Shown here piece after piece: positions 1-11,218 of a stretch of 64,000 nt of DNA. The notes under the pieces are model-generated. The model was given only the letters and a program-made list of their open reading frames with translations. It was not told the origin of the DNA and made no database searches. How positions within the stretch are numbered: the stretch's first letter is position 1; each line of letters starts with the position of its first letter. Position numbers and translations under genes: made by a program. The DNA comes from Tenodera sinensis (lineage: Eukaryota; Arthropoda; Insecta; Mantodea; Mantidae), in the NCBI GenBank assembly GCA_030765045.1, contig CM060962.1, positions 211,583,136 to 211,647,135 on the forward strand, read 5' to 3'.

Positions 1-246
1 ATACCCAGGCTGGGTGATCAGCCCGATACCTGGTGTGGTGGTGAAGAAGGGAAGGATATGAAATGTGATAAGAAAATTCGCCGAGCAAGTTATCAAAACC
101 TTCGTTCGCCTAGCGACCGAGGAAAACCGTGAAAAAAAAAAACAAACAAAAGAACCTTCGGTCAGATTGGTCGGCTCGGAGTTTGAACCTGGGGCCTCCC
201 GAATGGTAAGTCGTACACATTACTGTGGCATCACCTCAGTCGGTAG
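1..246 (-). mobile_element. tRNA-derived SINE fragment
   Basis: Read on the minus strand, positions 246 to about 172 look like a tRNA: a D-arm/A-box-like start and a B box GGTTCAAACTCC at 179-190. Downstream lies a T-rich stretch and the phrase CACGGTTTTCCTCGGTCGC, as expected for a SINE body after a tRNA head. The element may run off the left edge of the window. It is degraded; I infer a SINE rather than a tRNA gene because the acceptor arm cannot be paired and a body follows. Confidence 0.5.
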
Positions 247-306
247 ATAAAAACTTTTTTTTTAAATTTATACTAAAAAGGAGTCTGGTTTAGAGTGATG
301 TTCGAA

Positions 307-424
307 TTTTTAATTCTTGGCAGATCTTATTTATACTCATCACTATTTCTTTTTTTTTTTTTTTTTTAACAACATCAAAAATTTTAGTGATGAGTCTATA
401 AATAAGATCTGCCAAGAATTAAAA
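307..424. repeat. Foldback (inverted repeat) element
   Basis: The segment TAATTCTTGGCAGATCTTAT beginning at 311 is repeated in reverse complement at about 401-421. The matching arms extend to about 308-344 and 385-424, and one arm has a one-base difference. The loop of about 40 bases holds an 18-base T run and its flank. It is probably a small MITE-like foldback; no clear target-site duplication was seen. Confidence 0.6.
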
Positions 425-1992
425 AAAAAAAAGATAAAAACTTACTACACAAAAATGTAGAACTAGTTAAAACACATGTCAAAGTATTTTGTAGTAGTGA
501 TAATTTCCGAGATTTGTTCCTTTCCTTTAGATTTTCCAATACTATATATTTCCTGAAGTGCTAAGTCACCATTCTTTTGTATCTCGTGATGTCATGGTTA
601 GAGTATGAGCGTAGAGCGACCCGCTTTTAGAAATTTGACAATCGTCTCAGCCTACTGTGTCCCTCTTGCGGGTACGTAGAAATGCTAAAAAAAATCCATT
701 GCTACGAGCAAGCACTTTTCTCCTCTAAAATGAAATATAGAAAAATAAGCTTTTGTGAGAATGGTTTGTAGAAGAGATTTAAAAGCAAACAATAGTGGGA
801 ACAGAAAATCATATGGATGAAACATGTCAGTTATTATGTAAGAGCTTCTGCTAGTTGTAAATCAGAGTGTTCCGCTCTTCATCGAATCTAACGTTTACTC
901 AATTTTTGCGCCAACGAATCTATTGAAAAAACGTTTGAAACAGACTTACCTCATCCTGTGAGAAATGTGATCACATAAAGCCTTGGCTGGGAGTGGTAAC
1001 CGTTTATTTACGTTTAGACAGAATTGAACCCGTGGATTGATTTGAAGCAGCGACATCCCATACATCACACGTCAGGATGGTCAAAATTGAGTCCTCATCC
1101 GGCTTCCAGTCTTTTCAAACGATGCCTCAGCGACCACTTTATTATTTTCATGGAGACCTCTCAAAAGGATGGATTACAGTGCAACATAGCATGAACCACA
1201 ACAATCAGGAAGTACTTCAAGCAGTGGTTTTGCACCATGTTACTCATATCCGAACACACAGAGGGCAACGCATTTTATTTCATCACCAGGACTCGGATTC
1301 TGATGAGTAATGACAGGTCATCCTTTAACTACTGCATCTTAGGTTTTGTCAACGTGTACAAAAATCCTTATATTGGATCCCACATTATGAAAATGCCCAT
1401 TTGTTACGTAATTGTTTGTCACTTTATGCCACTTTTTCTTTCAGGGCAATTTTCGATTTTATCTCATTTTGTGATTTTCTTCCCCTTGCGTGTTTATTTG
1501 GTTTTGCTCCCATTGTACTTACATTGAGCTACCTATATAGAGAGTTTTTTAGACAGTTGACAGTAAAAGTGAGCCTTTTAGTAGTTCACGACTGTCTTAA
1601 AAGTAGTAAATTCTTTCACTCTGCTCAAAAGCTTTTAACATGTCGATAATGCCAACTTTGTTTTCTTGTGGAATATGACCATCGCCTCATTCCATTTGGC
1701 CGTGAATCTGAGTTACACAATGCCTGTTTAAAATGGCGGGTCATTTGAATTTGAATATGCATTACGCTGAACCCATTAATAATATTCATTAAATTTCTTT
1801 ACGTTATTTTCGTCGTTTTGTTACTTCCACTGCCTCCCTTATATAGAATATTATGGTTTTGTAAAAGTCATGTTGCCAACACTGATGGTACGCAGGGCAA
1901 ATGAACATCGCAACCCGAAGACTATCATGACCATGAGAAGGTAAAACAATACCATATATTTATATATAATCCATAATATATCTATAAATATA
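425..1992. other. AT-rich DNA, no recognised feature
   Basis: No TE ends, tRNA-like boxes or conserved protein motifs were recognised. A 77-codon frame at 1077-1310 (+) begins MVKIESSSGF and matches nothing I know; it is probably chance. A short stretch near 735-770 (GAAAAATAAGC) resembles the arms of the foldback at 44055-44203. Confidence 0.5.
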
Positions 1993-2142
1993 CAGGACTG
2001 TCTAAAAATAGTGTATGATGCACGGGTTAAAAGGATTTTATTTTGTTCGTAGGTTTCCTCAACTCGGCCTGCGGCCTGTTTCGAAATCACACCTACTCAC
2101 AAAATAAAATCTTCCTTTTAACCCTTATCATAAATAACAGTC
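1993..2142. repeat. Foldback element flanked by TA
   Basis: GGGTTAAAAGGATTTTATTT (from 2024) is mirrored by a reverse-complement arm at about 2090-2122. Weaker pairing continues outward to the ends, with CAGGACTGT on the left and AACAGTC on the right. TA dinucleotides lie just outside both ends, as expected for a Tc1/mariner-type MITE. The loop is about 35 bases. The superfamily is inferred from the TA flanks only. Confidence 0.5.
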
Positions 2143-2609
2143 TACGCAAGGATAACTTTTAAAATATTAGGAAGATCATTATTTAACTGAGAAATAAGAG
2201 TAATTTTATATTCTTTAATCGCGAGTCATTAAAAAAACGTATTCCTATTTAATGGTTAATCTGGGAAGAGTTGCTTGCGGGTGGAGGTTTGGCTATAAAC
2301 TGCCAGAGGAGCAGGTTTAATTATTGTTATGAACTCAGGTTTCAAACTATGTCATAATAAATCAGTACATCTGAATTCTCCAGTAACGCATACTGTAGCC
2401 TAAACTCACAATCTAAGGAGATTGTTTATCATTTCCTTCAACATCAAACTTAAATCGTTTCGTAGCTGATAACTGCTATAATTTAATAAACCAAACCATC
2501 TCTCTGACTTATAAACACAAAGGCACATTTGTAGGCTCTTACAAAGTGTACCAAATGGTATTTTTAAGGTGACAGCACAAGAATAAGCAATGAACCAAAA
2601 TGTTTCACA
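2143..2609. other. AT-rich DNA, no recognised feature
   Basis: I see no gene, repeat end or conserved motif here. It lies between the foldback on the left and the transposase tail on the right. Confidence 0.4.
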
Positions 2610-2825
2610 CACTTCACAGGTATTGTTCAAAATGTCCACCATTTGTGCACCTGCAAGCCTCACACCTTTTTAACCAATTACGTCGAACTCTAACAACACC
2701 TTCATTGTTGAGTATTTCTTCCGCAGCCAGATAAATGCATTCTCTCAAAGATTCGAGGGCAGTAGTTGATGTTTTGTAGATCCTGCTTTTCACGTCTCCC
2801 CAGAAGAAAAAATCCAGAGGATTCA
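2610..2825 (-). pseudogene. Tc1/mariner-like transposase C-terminal fragment
   Basis: The minus-strand frame reads MNPLDFFFWGDVKSRIYKT followed by an LRECI..AAEEI pattern and ends WLKRCEACRCTNGGHFEQYL. This matches the tail of insect DD34D-type transposases, where the motif SPDLxPLDFFLWG precedes a short helical tail. Only about 70 codons remain, starting just after the third catalytic aspartate region. The upstream part is missing because another TA-flanked element (2828-3488) sits directly at the break. The catalytic core is absent, so it cannot be active. Confidence 0.7.
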
Positions 2826-2827
2826 TA

Positions 2828-3488
2828 CCATGTGGAAGGGAAGTCGTTACATTAATTTAAATCAGTGGTAGATCTCGGTATTTGGAGCACATTTTGTATC
2901 TTACGCTTTTGTCTCTGACCATTTCCTACGGAGATCGTTTTGTCGAAAAGAAGCTGCCGACACTACCGATTGTGTGCGTGTCACTTTCACTGGTTCAGTA
3001 CAGAAACAAACACTACTGCTACCACGAGTCTCGTGAATGTCTCCTGTTTACTTTGCGAACGTAGGCCAATCACAACTGTTACCTGCCAAAACATTTGGGA
3101 AAGGGAAAGTGCTCGACCTGTTTACATGCGGAAATCAGGTCAATTTCCTGAACAACCTGAACGCAACGTTGTCGACATCTCTCGCGTCTGAAAAAGGCGC
3201 TCGGAGCATTCCTTCACCTCTTTTAAGTGATTAATTATTTCGAAACCTGTGTGATGTCGCATTATTACTACCAAAGCTATGTTAGAAATAAGTTAGTCTA
3301 CGCATCTTTCAAGTAACAAACTGTTATCCTCGTACATTCTTGTGGAATTACGCATCCAATTTGCAACAAAAACAATTTATTTTTCGAAATCGATTGATCA
3401 AAGAACAAAATGCCTTTAGACTTTTTTGTTTGTAATACTTCTATGAAGCACATATTAGAAGGAATGTAATGACTTCCCTTCCATCCTG
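2828..3488. mobile_element. Non-autonomous TA-flanked DNA element
   Basis: The left end CCATGTGGAAGGGAAGTCG and the reverse complement of the right end CAGGATGGAAGGGAAGTCA share TGGAAGGGAAGTC and continue into TTACATT. Both ends are bordered by TA (2826-2827 and 3489-3490), the Tc1/mariner target duplication. Length is 661 bp and no transposase motif was found inside. The insertion lies within the transposase fossil at 2610-2825, so it is younger than that remnant. Confidence 0.6.
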
Positions 3489-3548
3489 TATATGTATACA
3501 TTACACAAAAACACAAAAACACATACACACATACAATATACATATACC

Positions 3549-4037
3549 GGGTCATACGTTAACCAGGGATTCTACATGAGTGTAACAAATATGTTCAATA
3601 CAATTATTGCCAATAAAAAACCGTTTCACTGAAAAAAAATGTGTCATATTTGGAGCCAACGGCTTAATATTTCACTAACTGTCGCGCAAACATTGTGTGA
3701 ACAATACTGTAATGTTTTTTTATCTTAATTCAAATGAATTTGGTCACAAATGTCATGCAAAGTTTAATTTCTAAGAGAGATTTGGCAACTTCACGTTAAC
3801 ACAAAATTGCGACTAAATTCTTTCGAATTAAGATAGAAATGTATTACAGCGTTGTTCACTCGATGTTTGCGCAAGTTATTTAAATAACACAACTTATATC
3901 CATCGTCAAGAAGTTAGATGGCTCCAAATATTTGACACAAATTAGTTTTTTACGGCGAAAGGGCTTTTTATTGACAATAATTGTACTGGACCTGTTTGTC
4001 ATACACTCACCATATAGGTAGAGTCCCTGGTTATGGC
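3549..4037. mobile_element. Long-armed foldback element
   Basis: The left arm begins near TAACCAGGGATTCTACATGA (3560) and the right arm ends with CCCTGGTTATGGCC. Arms of about 240 bases each match in reverse complement with frequent substitutions, including AATTATTGCCAATAAAAAA versus its mirrored form near 3970-3990, and the inner pair near 3690-3735 and 3832-3875. The outer part of the left arm is also present at 31027-31165 inside another element. There is no coding potential. Confidence 0.65.
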
Positions 4038-4298
4038 CGTGGCAGCATCTTCCACGCGGCATATATTACGTACTGGGTGATCAGCATAGAGCAGAATAGA
4101 TTTCGCGGTTCTAGAATTAATATACGTATCAATAATTGGAGGATTAAATACATTTATTAATGGCTGAGGTAAAAATGTAAAACACACAGAGTGTAGCAAT
4201 TTGAACCTTTTACGCATAACATGAGCGAGAAGTGGATGAAAACATTGTCCTTAAGGAAGGTGTTGCTATATTGTTTATAATTTTTATGTTCTAATTTT

Positions 4299-4512
4299 CT
4301 TTTATTTGTTAAAAGCGCTGCCAACTGCCAGGATCATATCAGCACCGCCATTGCGCCGGAATTTCGTCCCTACGAATTCTTTTACGTGCCAGTACACCTA
4401 TTAATATGGAGCCATCGCTTTTAAGCTGGATTAAAAACTATCGGCCTGGGCCGGGTTTGAACTCGCGAACTTGGGATCACTGGACCGCGCCTAAACAACT
4501 AAACCACCCAGA
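4299..4512 (-). mobile_element. SINE-2, tRNA-derived
   Basis: On the minus strand the head reads TGGTTTAGTTGTTTAGGCG (A box region), then GAGTTCAAACCCGG (B box). The body includes TACTGGCACGTAAAAGAATT and ends GATATGATCCTGGCAGTTGG. The same body occurs at 52412-52644 (+) and, internally deleted, at 10115-10253 (+). This copy is the most diverged of the three. Confidence 0.75.
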
Positions 4513-5340
4513 ATGACGTTTACTACTATTATGATGGTGTATTTAACAGAGCGATGCCACTGTTAAAACCAAGACGAATCTACTTATCCCTGTTTCCGAG
4601 ATGTTATACACTTCACACACATGCATTGAGTAGGCACCATTCTGGAAGATCAGTATTAATATTAACTAAAATATAGAAGAAATCAAAATATTTAACAACT
4701 GATTGTTATGCGACAGAAATACCTGAAAGTCATTTGCTATGAGAAAGGATATTCTACAGTAGTTTGATCTACTTCTGTAGAAATAATAAAAACATTCAAT
4801 TTCAAGAACACGAGGCTCCAAAAGACGCTTAGTAACTGGAATAATTGTACTTCCACATTCAATATTTTAAAATACATGTTTGAAGCAACAGTTTCACCCA
4901 CTCCACAATATTTATACATATATGCGTTGCGTTTCCTTTTATTTGTATAGTGACTGGTTTCGATGTGAGATTATCAGCTTACGATCCATGATAAATTAGT
5001 CTCATCTGCCAAAAAAGGATTTCATTACAGCTCAGAAAGGTTAAATAACTGTAGCATATACTGATGTCAGATTCTCGCTACTGCGAAGTTAGCAGTTGTC
5101 CATTATTTTTAAACATTTCTAGATGTTTGGACACTACGGATATTTTGTCTATTCTTTCCTACAACCGACGGATCATTAACTGTACCTTTTGGAAAGTAGC
5201 AAGGGAGCTTTCATAATTTCTTCCAGTCCATTCTTTGCAGTACTGAAATGTTTTGACTACAGCCCGTATATTCTAGCATTGTTTGCATTCCCAGCTCTCT
5301 CAAATGCTTTCATTTCCTTTCAAAGCGCATGCAGCATACC
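4513..5340. other. AT-rich DNA, no recognised feature
   Basis: I see no TE ends or conserved protein motifs. Small inverted and simple repeats are below what I would call. Confidence 0.4.
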
Positions 5341-5400
5341 CGACAATAATTCTCTTGTTCTGAGAGTCCATGCTTCGCTGCCGTAGCACAATGCGATACC
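5341..5400 (-). pseudogene. Possible reverse-transcriptase C-terminal scrap
   Basis: The minus-strand frame reads GIALCYGSEAWTLRTRELLS. The YGSEAWTL pattern is characteristic of the region after the RT domain in many insect non-LTR elements (YGSETWTL). Only about 20 residues match convincingly and the frame is then lost. Chance similarity is possible. Confidence 0.4.
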
Positions 5401-5996
5401 GAGACATTTCGAGCAACTGGTGATTTAGATCTAGGTTTAATTAGTTACCCGGTATTTCACAAACGGTGACGTGCAACAGATACGAGATAGTAATTGTATT
5501 AATGCTGTCGTTGGCAAAGATCTGTTTCTATAACTTATTTGTATGTCTGCAGCGGGAATTTTTACACACGAACTGCACAACTACGCTCTTCTTGTGAGAA
5601 ATGTAGAAATAAACAGGAGAGTTTTGGGTGTAACTCACAGTTTAAGATAGTATGTTCTAAGTTGGTGCTCTAAGAAAAGCCGGTATGAAAGTAGTTATAT
5701 TCTGATATTTGGGACATGTTTTCGATTTAGTCATAAATAGCCCCTTTCTCTTTTACTTTTTTTTAAAGCAATAGACAGTTTTCCATTTAAGAGTAGTTTG
5801 GAGTGGAAGGAATTTTACACAGAACTTCTCGTCACATCCTTAGAAGAAGCTGAGGTTATACACTAATTTTGGTACTTGACCGATGCTTCGTTTTACTGTT
5901 ATACCCCTCACTTTCACTCAGCAAATACTCAAGACCAGACAAACCTTTTCTGAAGTTACTCAAAATATAAAATATCGATATCAAATGTTTGGATAC
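5401..5996. other. No recognised feature
   Basis: I see nothing I can name in this stretch up to the left end of the solo LTR. Confidence 0.4.
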
Positions 5997-6198
5997 AATA
6001 GCGTGACGTTGGGTTCTGTGCAAGACAAAGGTCGGACGGGGTCAAGCTACTTCACAGCATGTGATCCCGGCGAACGGGCAAAGTGTTCAAGGCCAGACTG
6101 CCTCGCGCGACTGCTATGTATGTGACTGTCAACAATCAAAGCTGCAGAAACAAAAGGGGGTTCGAGAGCGTTCGCGAGACTTCTAGCTGCGTCATTTC

Positions 6199-6292
6199 CG
6201 GTGTGGGTGGGTATGGGTGTGTGGGTGGATATGGGTGTGGGTGTGGGTGGGTAGGTATATGTGTGTGGGTGGATATGGGTATGTGTGTAACT
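6199..6292 (+). repeat. GT-rich minisatellite in the LTR
   Basis: Imperfect units of the type GTGGGTATGGGT / GTGGGTGGATATG are repeated about seven times just upstream of the LTR TATA box. The other copy of this LTR lacks this expansion, which largely explains the length difference (638 against 608 bp). Confidence 0.8.
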
Positions 6293-6322
6293 CGAGAAAG
6301 GTCCGTGTGTCGTCATCCCCAG

Positions 6323-6330
6323 TATATAAG
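6323..6330 (+). promoter_or_regulatory. TATA box of the solo LTR
   Basis: TATATAAG followed by GAGGACAGAG. The equivalent position in copy 2 (34208-34213) reads TATAAG followed by GTGAGGCGAC. Conservation in both LTRs, in the same context after GTGTCGTCATCC or its variant, supports a retrotransposon core promoter. Activity cannot be judged. Confidence 0.5.
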
Positions 6331-6638
6331 GAGGACAGAGAAGATCAAGTTCTTAGAGTCACAGTGACAGACATGAATCGGTCAGTACGTCAATGAGCGC
6401 AAGCCAGCTGCGCGTCTGTCGTCGTGTTACGTCGTAAGATGATTCAACGAGCGTTGCAAGTGAAGAAAGACACAAACGACTGAGCAAGGTTATGAGAAGT
6501 AAAAATTGTGAGCTGTGTTAGCCCGAAAGACTGTAGTCCGTGTTAACGAAGAGGAAAACTGTATTTGTGGTAAACTTTTAGAAGATAATTAAGCGATAGA
6601 AAAGTAACCACACTGATTTTGTCATTTTGTAACAATAC

Positions 6639-7205
6639 ATTTACTTCTTCTGCCTACTGTAGGTAAGCGGTACAGAAAATAAAATTGCAACCGTGTGCAA
6701 CCGTATAAGAAACTAGTATTACATACTTACTAACCAATGTGATGGGATTATTTAGCACAAACATTCAAACTTTTACATACTGGCTTGTTGCACATGTAAT
6801 ACACATAGGTACCAATCTCTGATTTTGCTGCAAGGGGTGATTTTGTTGCTTCTATACAAATGCTAGGGCAGACCGAGAAATATTAGACCTCATGTGCACT
6901 CAATAAGCATACCTCAATAAATGTGAAAAGCAGAAACAGATGTAGCTGCATCATTTGACATAAATGGTATTTTATGAGAGCGATCGGTTACAAGCTCCAC
7001 TAAAACCGAGATTTATAGCCCGGTAGTTAAGTGCGATTACATCTGGTGCAGATCAAAGTGAAAATATATTCGAGATAGGAAACCGCACAAATGTAGGCAC
7101 AATTATAACGGATAGGTCATTAAACTGGGTCCGCCACATGCCAGTGAAGCAGAGAGCATAATATATGTATTCCAAAGTAGACCAGGGGAAAAAGTATCAC
7201 TGACA
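6639..7205. other. No recognised feature
   Basis: AT-rich sequence between the solo LTR and family D copy 1. I see no coding or repeat signal. Confidence 0.4.
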
Positions 7206-7790
7206 AATTATCATAAGTAATGCCACGAGTGATGGTCAATTTATCTAGACAATTTGACCATCATGAGTTGCATTTATTAAGACTATTTCACGAACTAAAG
7301 GCTGATATAGCCTAATCAACTTTATTTAAATGCTGTATTTTAAAGTACCAACCTCTTAAAAGAAACATGGAGGCATACATACATCAGTGTCCATTGGCAC
7401 GGCCTACAAGATAATCATATTGATGCTCCAATCTTTTAAGATGTTGGCAATGTCAGAAGTTGGAATATCTGGCGTAAATTTGTAATATCGTTCAATAAAA
7501 AATTTGTCAAACTGATTGCAGACATATGTCCTGCTGTATTCCGTGTTTTGGGGCGTCCCTCTTTGAATTATTTCATCTATTTCAGAATTAATGCTTCACC
7601 GAAGCGACAGTCAGCTATTTTTTACATTTGAATAGCGGCTGTGTTGCGTCAAAATACGTCAGCTGTTGTGCATCTGTAGCACAGTGCAGCTAGATCCTCT
7701 AACCTGATCATACCATAAGGAAAGCAGAGGAGGTGATAATGAAACGTGATATTTTCTTCGCCAGTGAAGGCTGACATTGGTTGTAATTTG
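7206..7790 (+). repeat. Family D interspersed repeat, copy 1 (uninterrupted)
   Basis: This segment matches 19880-20371 plus 21278-21420. Landmarks are TATCATAAGTAATG at the left, ACTATTTCACGAA, ATCTTTTAAGATGTTGGCAA, TTTGTCAAACTGATT and GCAGAGGAGGTGATAAT at the right. It has no coding potential and no clear terminal repeats. Its importance is that CTCTAACC at 7697-7704 is the intact version of the site where the hAT-A element sits in copy 2. Confidence 0.8.
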
Positions 7791-9149
7791 AAATTGTTAT
7801 GCACATGACTGAGGGACACTGGGAGTGAAATTTCAAATTTCTATAGTGTTGTATGGGTATTTCTGAAACATTTTATTGTGACTGCGTTTCTAATAAATTA
7901 GTATGAATACCAAATTTCATTCCAATTGAATAAATACTTTTGGAGCTATAAATTTTTGTTGTTGTTGTAAAAGTATCGCATGTATTTTGGGACATAGAAT
8001 ATCACAGTGGATACTTCTACTCATTTTGGGAAATTTTAGTTGTATTTAAACAAAAATTGAGACACGCAGAACATTTGGAATGTGTGAAAATGAAGTTTTG
8101 AGAAAAACGCTGATTTATAAAATATTATGCTAGAAAACGGTGACATATTCTTAAGGTATCAAAACACTCCTAATTTATAATCGTCTGCGTTTTTACTTTA
8201 CTTTGTGTCCTTCTGTACTTTTGCCTCCTTTTAGCCACCTACAGCCACCTTTCCTGTTTCTAGCAGTAGGTCTCCTGCTTTCGTGGAGTCGAGTTGTATC
8301 CCATTTCTGACTGATCTTTGAAGCAGTTGCTGAACATTCCTGGCCCCTTACTACACATCTCAGCTCCTGAGAAGCTGAGCAGCCCATGTTAAGAGCAGAA
8401 AATACATTTAATGCACAAATTTCTAGCTGCTTCTTAGAAATAAACATTTCTTTAGGACAGTTTTTTCCAAATGAGTGAACACTCATGTGTATTTTGTGTC
8501 CCCCACCAGAACAGTGTACTAGTTCAGAGCAAGCTAGTCTCCGATGTAATTAGGAACAATGCTTCTAAACCGTACGATCATCGAACTGAACAGACAACTT
8601 GCAACGGCTCTGCGGAGTCTCACTGTGAGCTATGCTTCTATTATAGAAACTCCAAATATAAGTGCCCTGGAGTTCATGCAATACATTGACATATGCCTAT
8701 TGAACTTTTACATTTACCTGTAGCCAACCAAAGTATTTGTAAAATGGAACTAACTCTCATACATAAAACGAATATCTATTTATAATAATCACCACATAAC
8801 GAATTCAACAGAAATATAGCAAAATAACAAGCACAATAAATTCCCTTTTTGCTTCTCATTCAACACACGCATATCATCGGTAGCTGCCAAAATATGCCGA
8901 AGATGATAGCACAAAGCAACAATAAACCATTATAAGTGGAAAAATTTCTTTAAGATTCACAGAAAATGTTAAAAACAAAACAGGAGTAGTTTCCAGGAAC
9001 ATGCAAGGAGGTGTGGCTGACTAGTTTTAAAAGAACAAAATACCACCAGCGTGGGCTCTTCAAATGGCCGTAGCGACCGAATAGAGGGGAGCAACTGCAA
9101 ATGTTCACTCTTTGTGGATGCCTAAACATTCAAAGAATCATTTGCAGCA

Positions 9150-9150
<1 letters not shown>
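7791..9150. other. No recognised feature
   Basis: No TE motif was recognised. A 97-codon minus-strand frame at 8193-8486 and a 72-codon frame at 8471-8689 have no familiar motif and overlap ordinary AT-rich sequence; I regard them as chance. Confidence 0.4.

Positions 9151-9189
<39 letters not shown>
9151..9189 (+). repeat. Poly-A tract (39 A)
   Basis: An uninterrupted run of 39 A. It could be the tail of a retroposed sequence, but no recognisable SINE head or retrogene lies directly upstream. Confidence 0.9.
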
Positions 9190-9192
<3 letters not shown>

Positions 9193-9889
9193 AGTTTCAA
9201 CCAATTTTGCTCAAAAATTCACTCCCAGTGTACCTTTTTCAACCAAGTCACGTGTGAGTGGAATAGTCACAGAAAGCACGGCCAGCTGAAGGGGAGATCG
9301 AGCCGTCCTATTGCTCAGTCAGAAAAATCTTAAAACATGAGTAAGATACTCGAAAATATGATGAAATTACATCTAACAACGCTTAAAATCTAGCGACTTT
9401 GTGGAGATATCTGGAAACTGGTAGCAACTGAAGCGCTAGAGTTGTTCGCTTTAAATGCGACCTTTATTGATGTTCGTCAAAACATCCCGTGCGCGGCAAG
9501 TGTTCAACAATTAGTATCACATTTATGACCAGGAATGTTTCAAGCAGCTATTACCTTTAGTTTGTTGACACTGATGACTCGTGACTTAGGTCAGTAATAT
9601 CACCCTAGTGATGTCCTGGAAGTCCATGTTCATGTATTTAGTTACTTGTGTTGTTAGCCTATTTTGTTAGTAACGATTGCGTTTAATCCCAGAGAAATTG
9701 AATTGGACACTTTTGAATTAAATGCAATAAGATGGCACATCTTCAGCTACTTCACCCGAAATAAGCACCCTGATAATTTATTGCTTCACTTAAAGAAGCA
9801 GTTATTTCAGGAAAAGCTCTTTAAACAAAGTCCTCCATGGTCTCGGATTTGAGTTCAAGACAATAAATACGACAAAAACAATACTCGAA
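9190..9889. other. No recognised feature
   Basis: I see no TE ends. The phrase GAGTGGAATAGTCA (about 9256) recurs at about 21437, indicating a shared diverged repeat too short to define. Confidence 0.35.
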
Positions 9890-10015
9890 AAATCCGATGT
9901 TGACGCCCTAAGAGCATTATTTTTAAGATATATACAGAATAAGAATTTGAGGGAAAGTGTGTGTTTGGGTGAAACGTGGTTAGATGCCGGCCATACCGCA
10001 TTTAAGCGCTGGTGA
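9890..10015 (+). pseudogene. DDE transposase fossil (Tc1/IS630-like)
   Basis: The frame reads through ALRALFLRYIQNKNLRE and then CLGETWLDAGHTAFKRW before a stop. The pattern (Y/C)LxETWxxAGHTxxKxW with an upstream LRxLxxYIxxN stretch is the start of the DDE domain in a widespread arthropod transposase type (YLDETWV..HT). The first catalytic residue is replaced by G (expected YLDETW, seen CLGETW). About 40 codons survive, with no start and no second or third catalytic residue. Confidence 0.6.
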
Positions 10016-10114
10016 TAGAATTGAAAGTTCCATGAAGTCAACCGCAGGATTCCATTATTTATTACCCATGCTGGAATTCATCTCTTATGGCCGCATCTAC
10101 TCCTGAGTTCGAGA

Positions 10115-10253
10115 GTCGGTCTAGATGGCTCAGTTGGTTAGGTGCTCGTCTATTGGTCCTGAACTCGCGAAATTCCGACACACGGGCGGCGCTAATATGA
10201 TCCTGGCAATTGACAGCGTCATAAAGGTTAACAAGCAAAATATTTATTTTTTC
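10115..10253 (+). mobile_element. SINE-2, internally deleted
   Basis: The head CTAGATGGCTCAGTTGGTTA (A box) is followed by a shortened body that jumps to AATTCCGACACACGGG and TGATCCTGGCAATTGACAGC, then a short A/T-rich tail. Compared with 52412-52644 the middle of the body is missing. AGTTCGAGA flanks both ends (10106-10114 and 10254-10262), a 9-bp target-site duplication, so the deletion probably pre-dated or accompanied insertion. Confidence 0.8.
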
Positions 10254-10263
10254 AGTTCGAGAT

Positions 10264-10720
10264 CCGGGGATTGCCATGAAGACATTAACCATGACTATTT
10301 CAACAGATGTTTTAAGGGTCAGTTATTCAACATACCGTGTTATTGCCATAGACAATGCCCCATACCAGACAGTCCAAACAAATAGGCACACAGTAATGGT
10401 AACACTATGGTAGAATGGCTCAGTGGCCATAATGTGGCTTTAACATTACAGTGAAATAAGGAATTCACAACATATTTGGATCTGGGCTTGTTTTCATATG
10501 AGTAATAGAAGTTAAGAATCAGTGCAGTAGACCGTCAGGTGTGTTATTTTGTGGGTGTGGTTTTAGTCTGCTAATTTCATAATGATGAAAGGATAAACCC
10601 AAAATATTAAACATTTACTATGTGACTTTACGTGTTTTCCCTTTCACCCAGAAGAATGTCGTTTCCCCGTAAGTATCCCTTCTTAGAGGTACAATTGGAA
10701 CTGAAAAATTCAATGCCACA
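10264..10720. other. No recognised feature
   Basis: I see nothing I can name in this stretch. Confidence 0.35.
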
Positions 10721-10792
10721 GCTGGAATCTAAACCACAGACCCTTCGCTTACCAGGCGGGTGCTCTAACCATTAAGCTACCGTGACCCTGCC
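10721..10792 (-). repeat. tRNA-Thr-like SINE head or tRNA pseudogene
   Basis: The minus strand reads CACGGTAGCTTAATGGTTAG (A box), CCGCCTGGTAAGCGAAGG (anticodon arm, loop CTGGTAA giving GGT) and GGTTTAGATTCC (B box). The arms are recognisable but the anticodon stem has two mismatches and the acceptor stem does not pair. I see no clear body, so it may be a truncated SINE or a pseudogene of tRNA-Thr. Confidence 0.5.
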
Positions 10793-10954
10793 AGAATGAC
10801 ACCAAATTCTCCAACCAATTCGTATTTATCTCGGTAAACCATTGCCCACACACGGCTTGTGTGTTTAAAAACACCAACAGTAAGTTTGATGGCATAATTA
10901 AATAATATGACCATCCCTTCTTAGTTTTATTTATTGATTACACCCGCAAAAATA

Positions 10955-10955
<1 letters not shown>

Positions 10956-11004
<49 letters not shown>

Positions 11005-11025
11005 GCGCGCGCACACACACACACA
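10956..11025 (+). repeat. (CA)n microsatellite with TA and CG patches
   Basis: CA dinucleotides interrupted by TATA and by a CGCGCGCG patch. Confidence 0.95.
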
Positions 11026-11218
11026 TTCAGGGAGGGCGGGCGGGCCGGAAGTAACTACGTATTATTAAGTGGCCGTTAAATTTTAATATTGATAGAATTA
11101 ATGGAAGCATACAAAGCATTAAATAGGATACTGATTTTTCATGCCGCGTAGTACCGGCGGTGACTGCGAGAGGCGACACATACTAACAAAGATGGCCGAT
11201 GGCCTTACACTAAGAGAC

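Larger units (their letters stand above)
5997..6634 (+). mobile_element. Solo LTR, Gypsy-like (copy 1)
   Basis: The segment is homologous over most of its length to 33963-34570; shared blocks include GTTCAAGGCC/TCAAGGTC, TCGAGAAAGGTCC, the TATA region, and GAGCAAGGTTATGAGAAG/GAGTAAAGGTTACGAGAAG. It is bordered by ATAC on both sides (5993-5996 and 6635-6638), a 4-bp duplication. The right end GTAACA matches GGCACA of copy 2. The left terminus is mutated from the expected TG. No internal retrotransposon sequence lies beside it, hence a solo LTR, probably left by LTR-LTR recombination. Confidence 0.7.

Noticed and set aside
9151..9189. Poly-A tail of a processed retrogene
   Set aside because: The 600 bp upstream has no reading frame or recognisable mRNA-like sequence and no flanking duplication was found.
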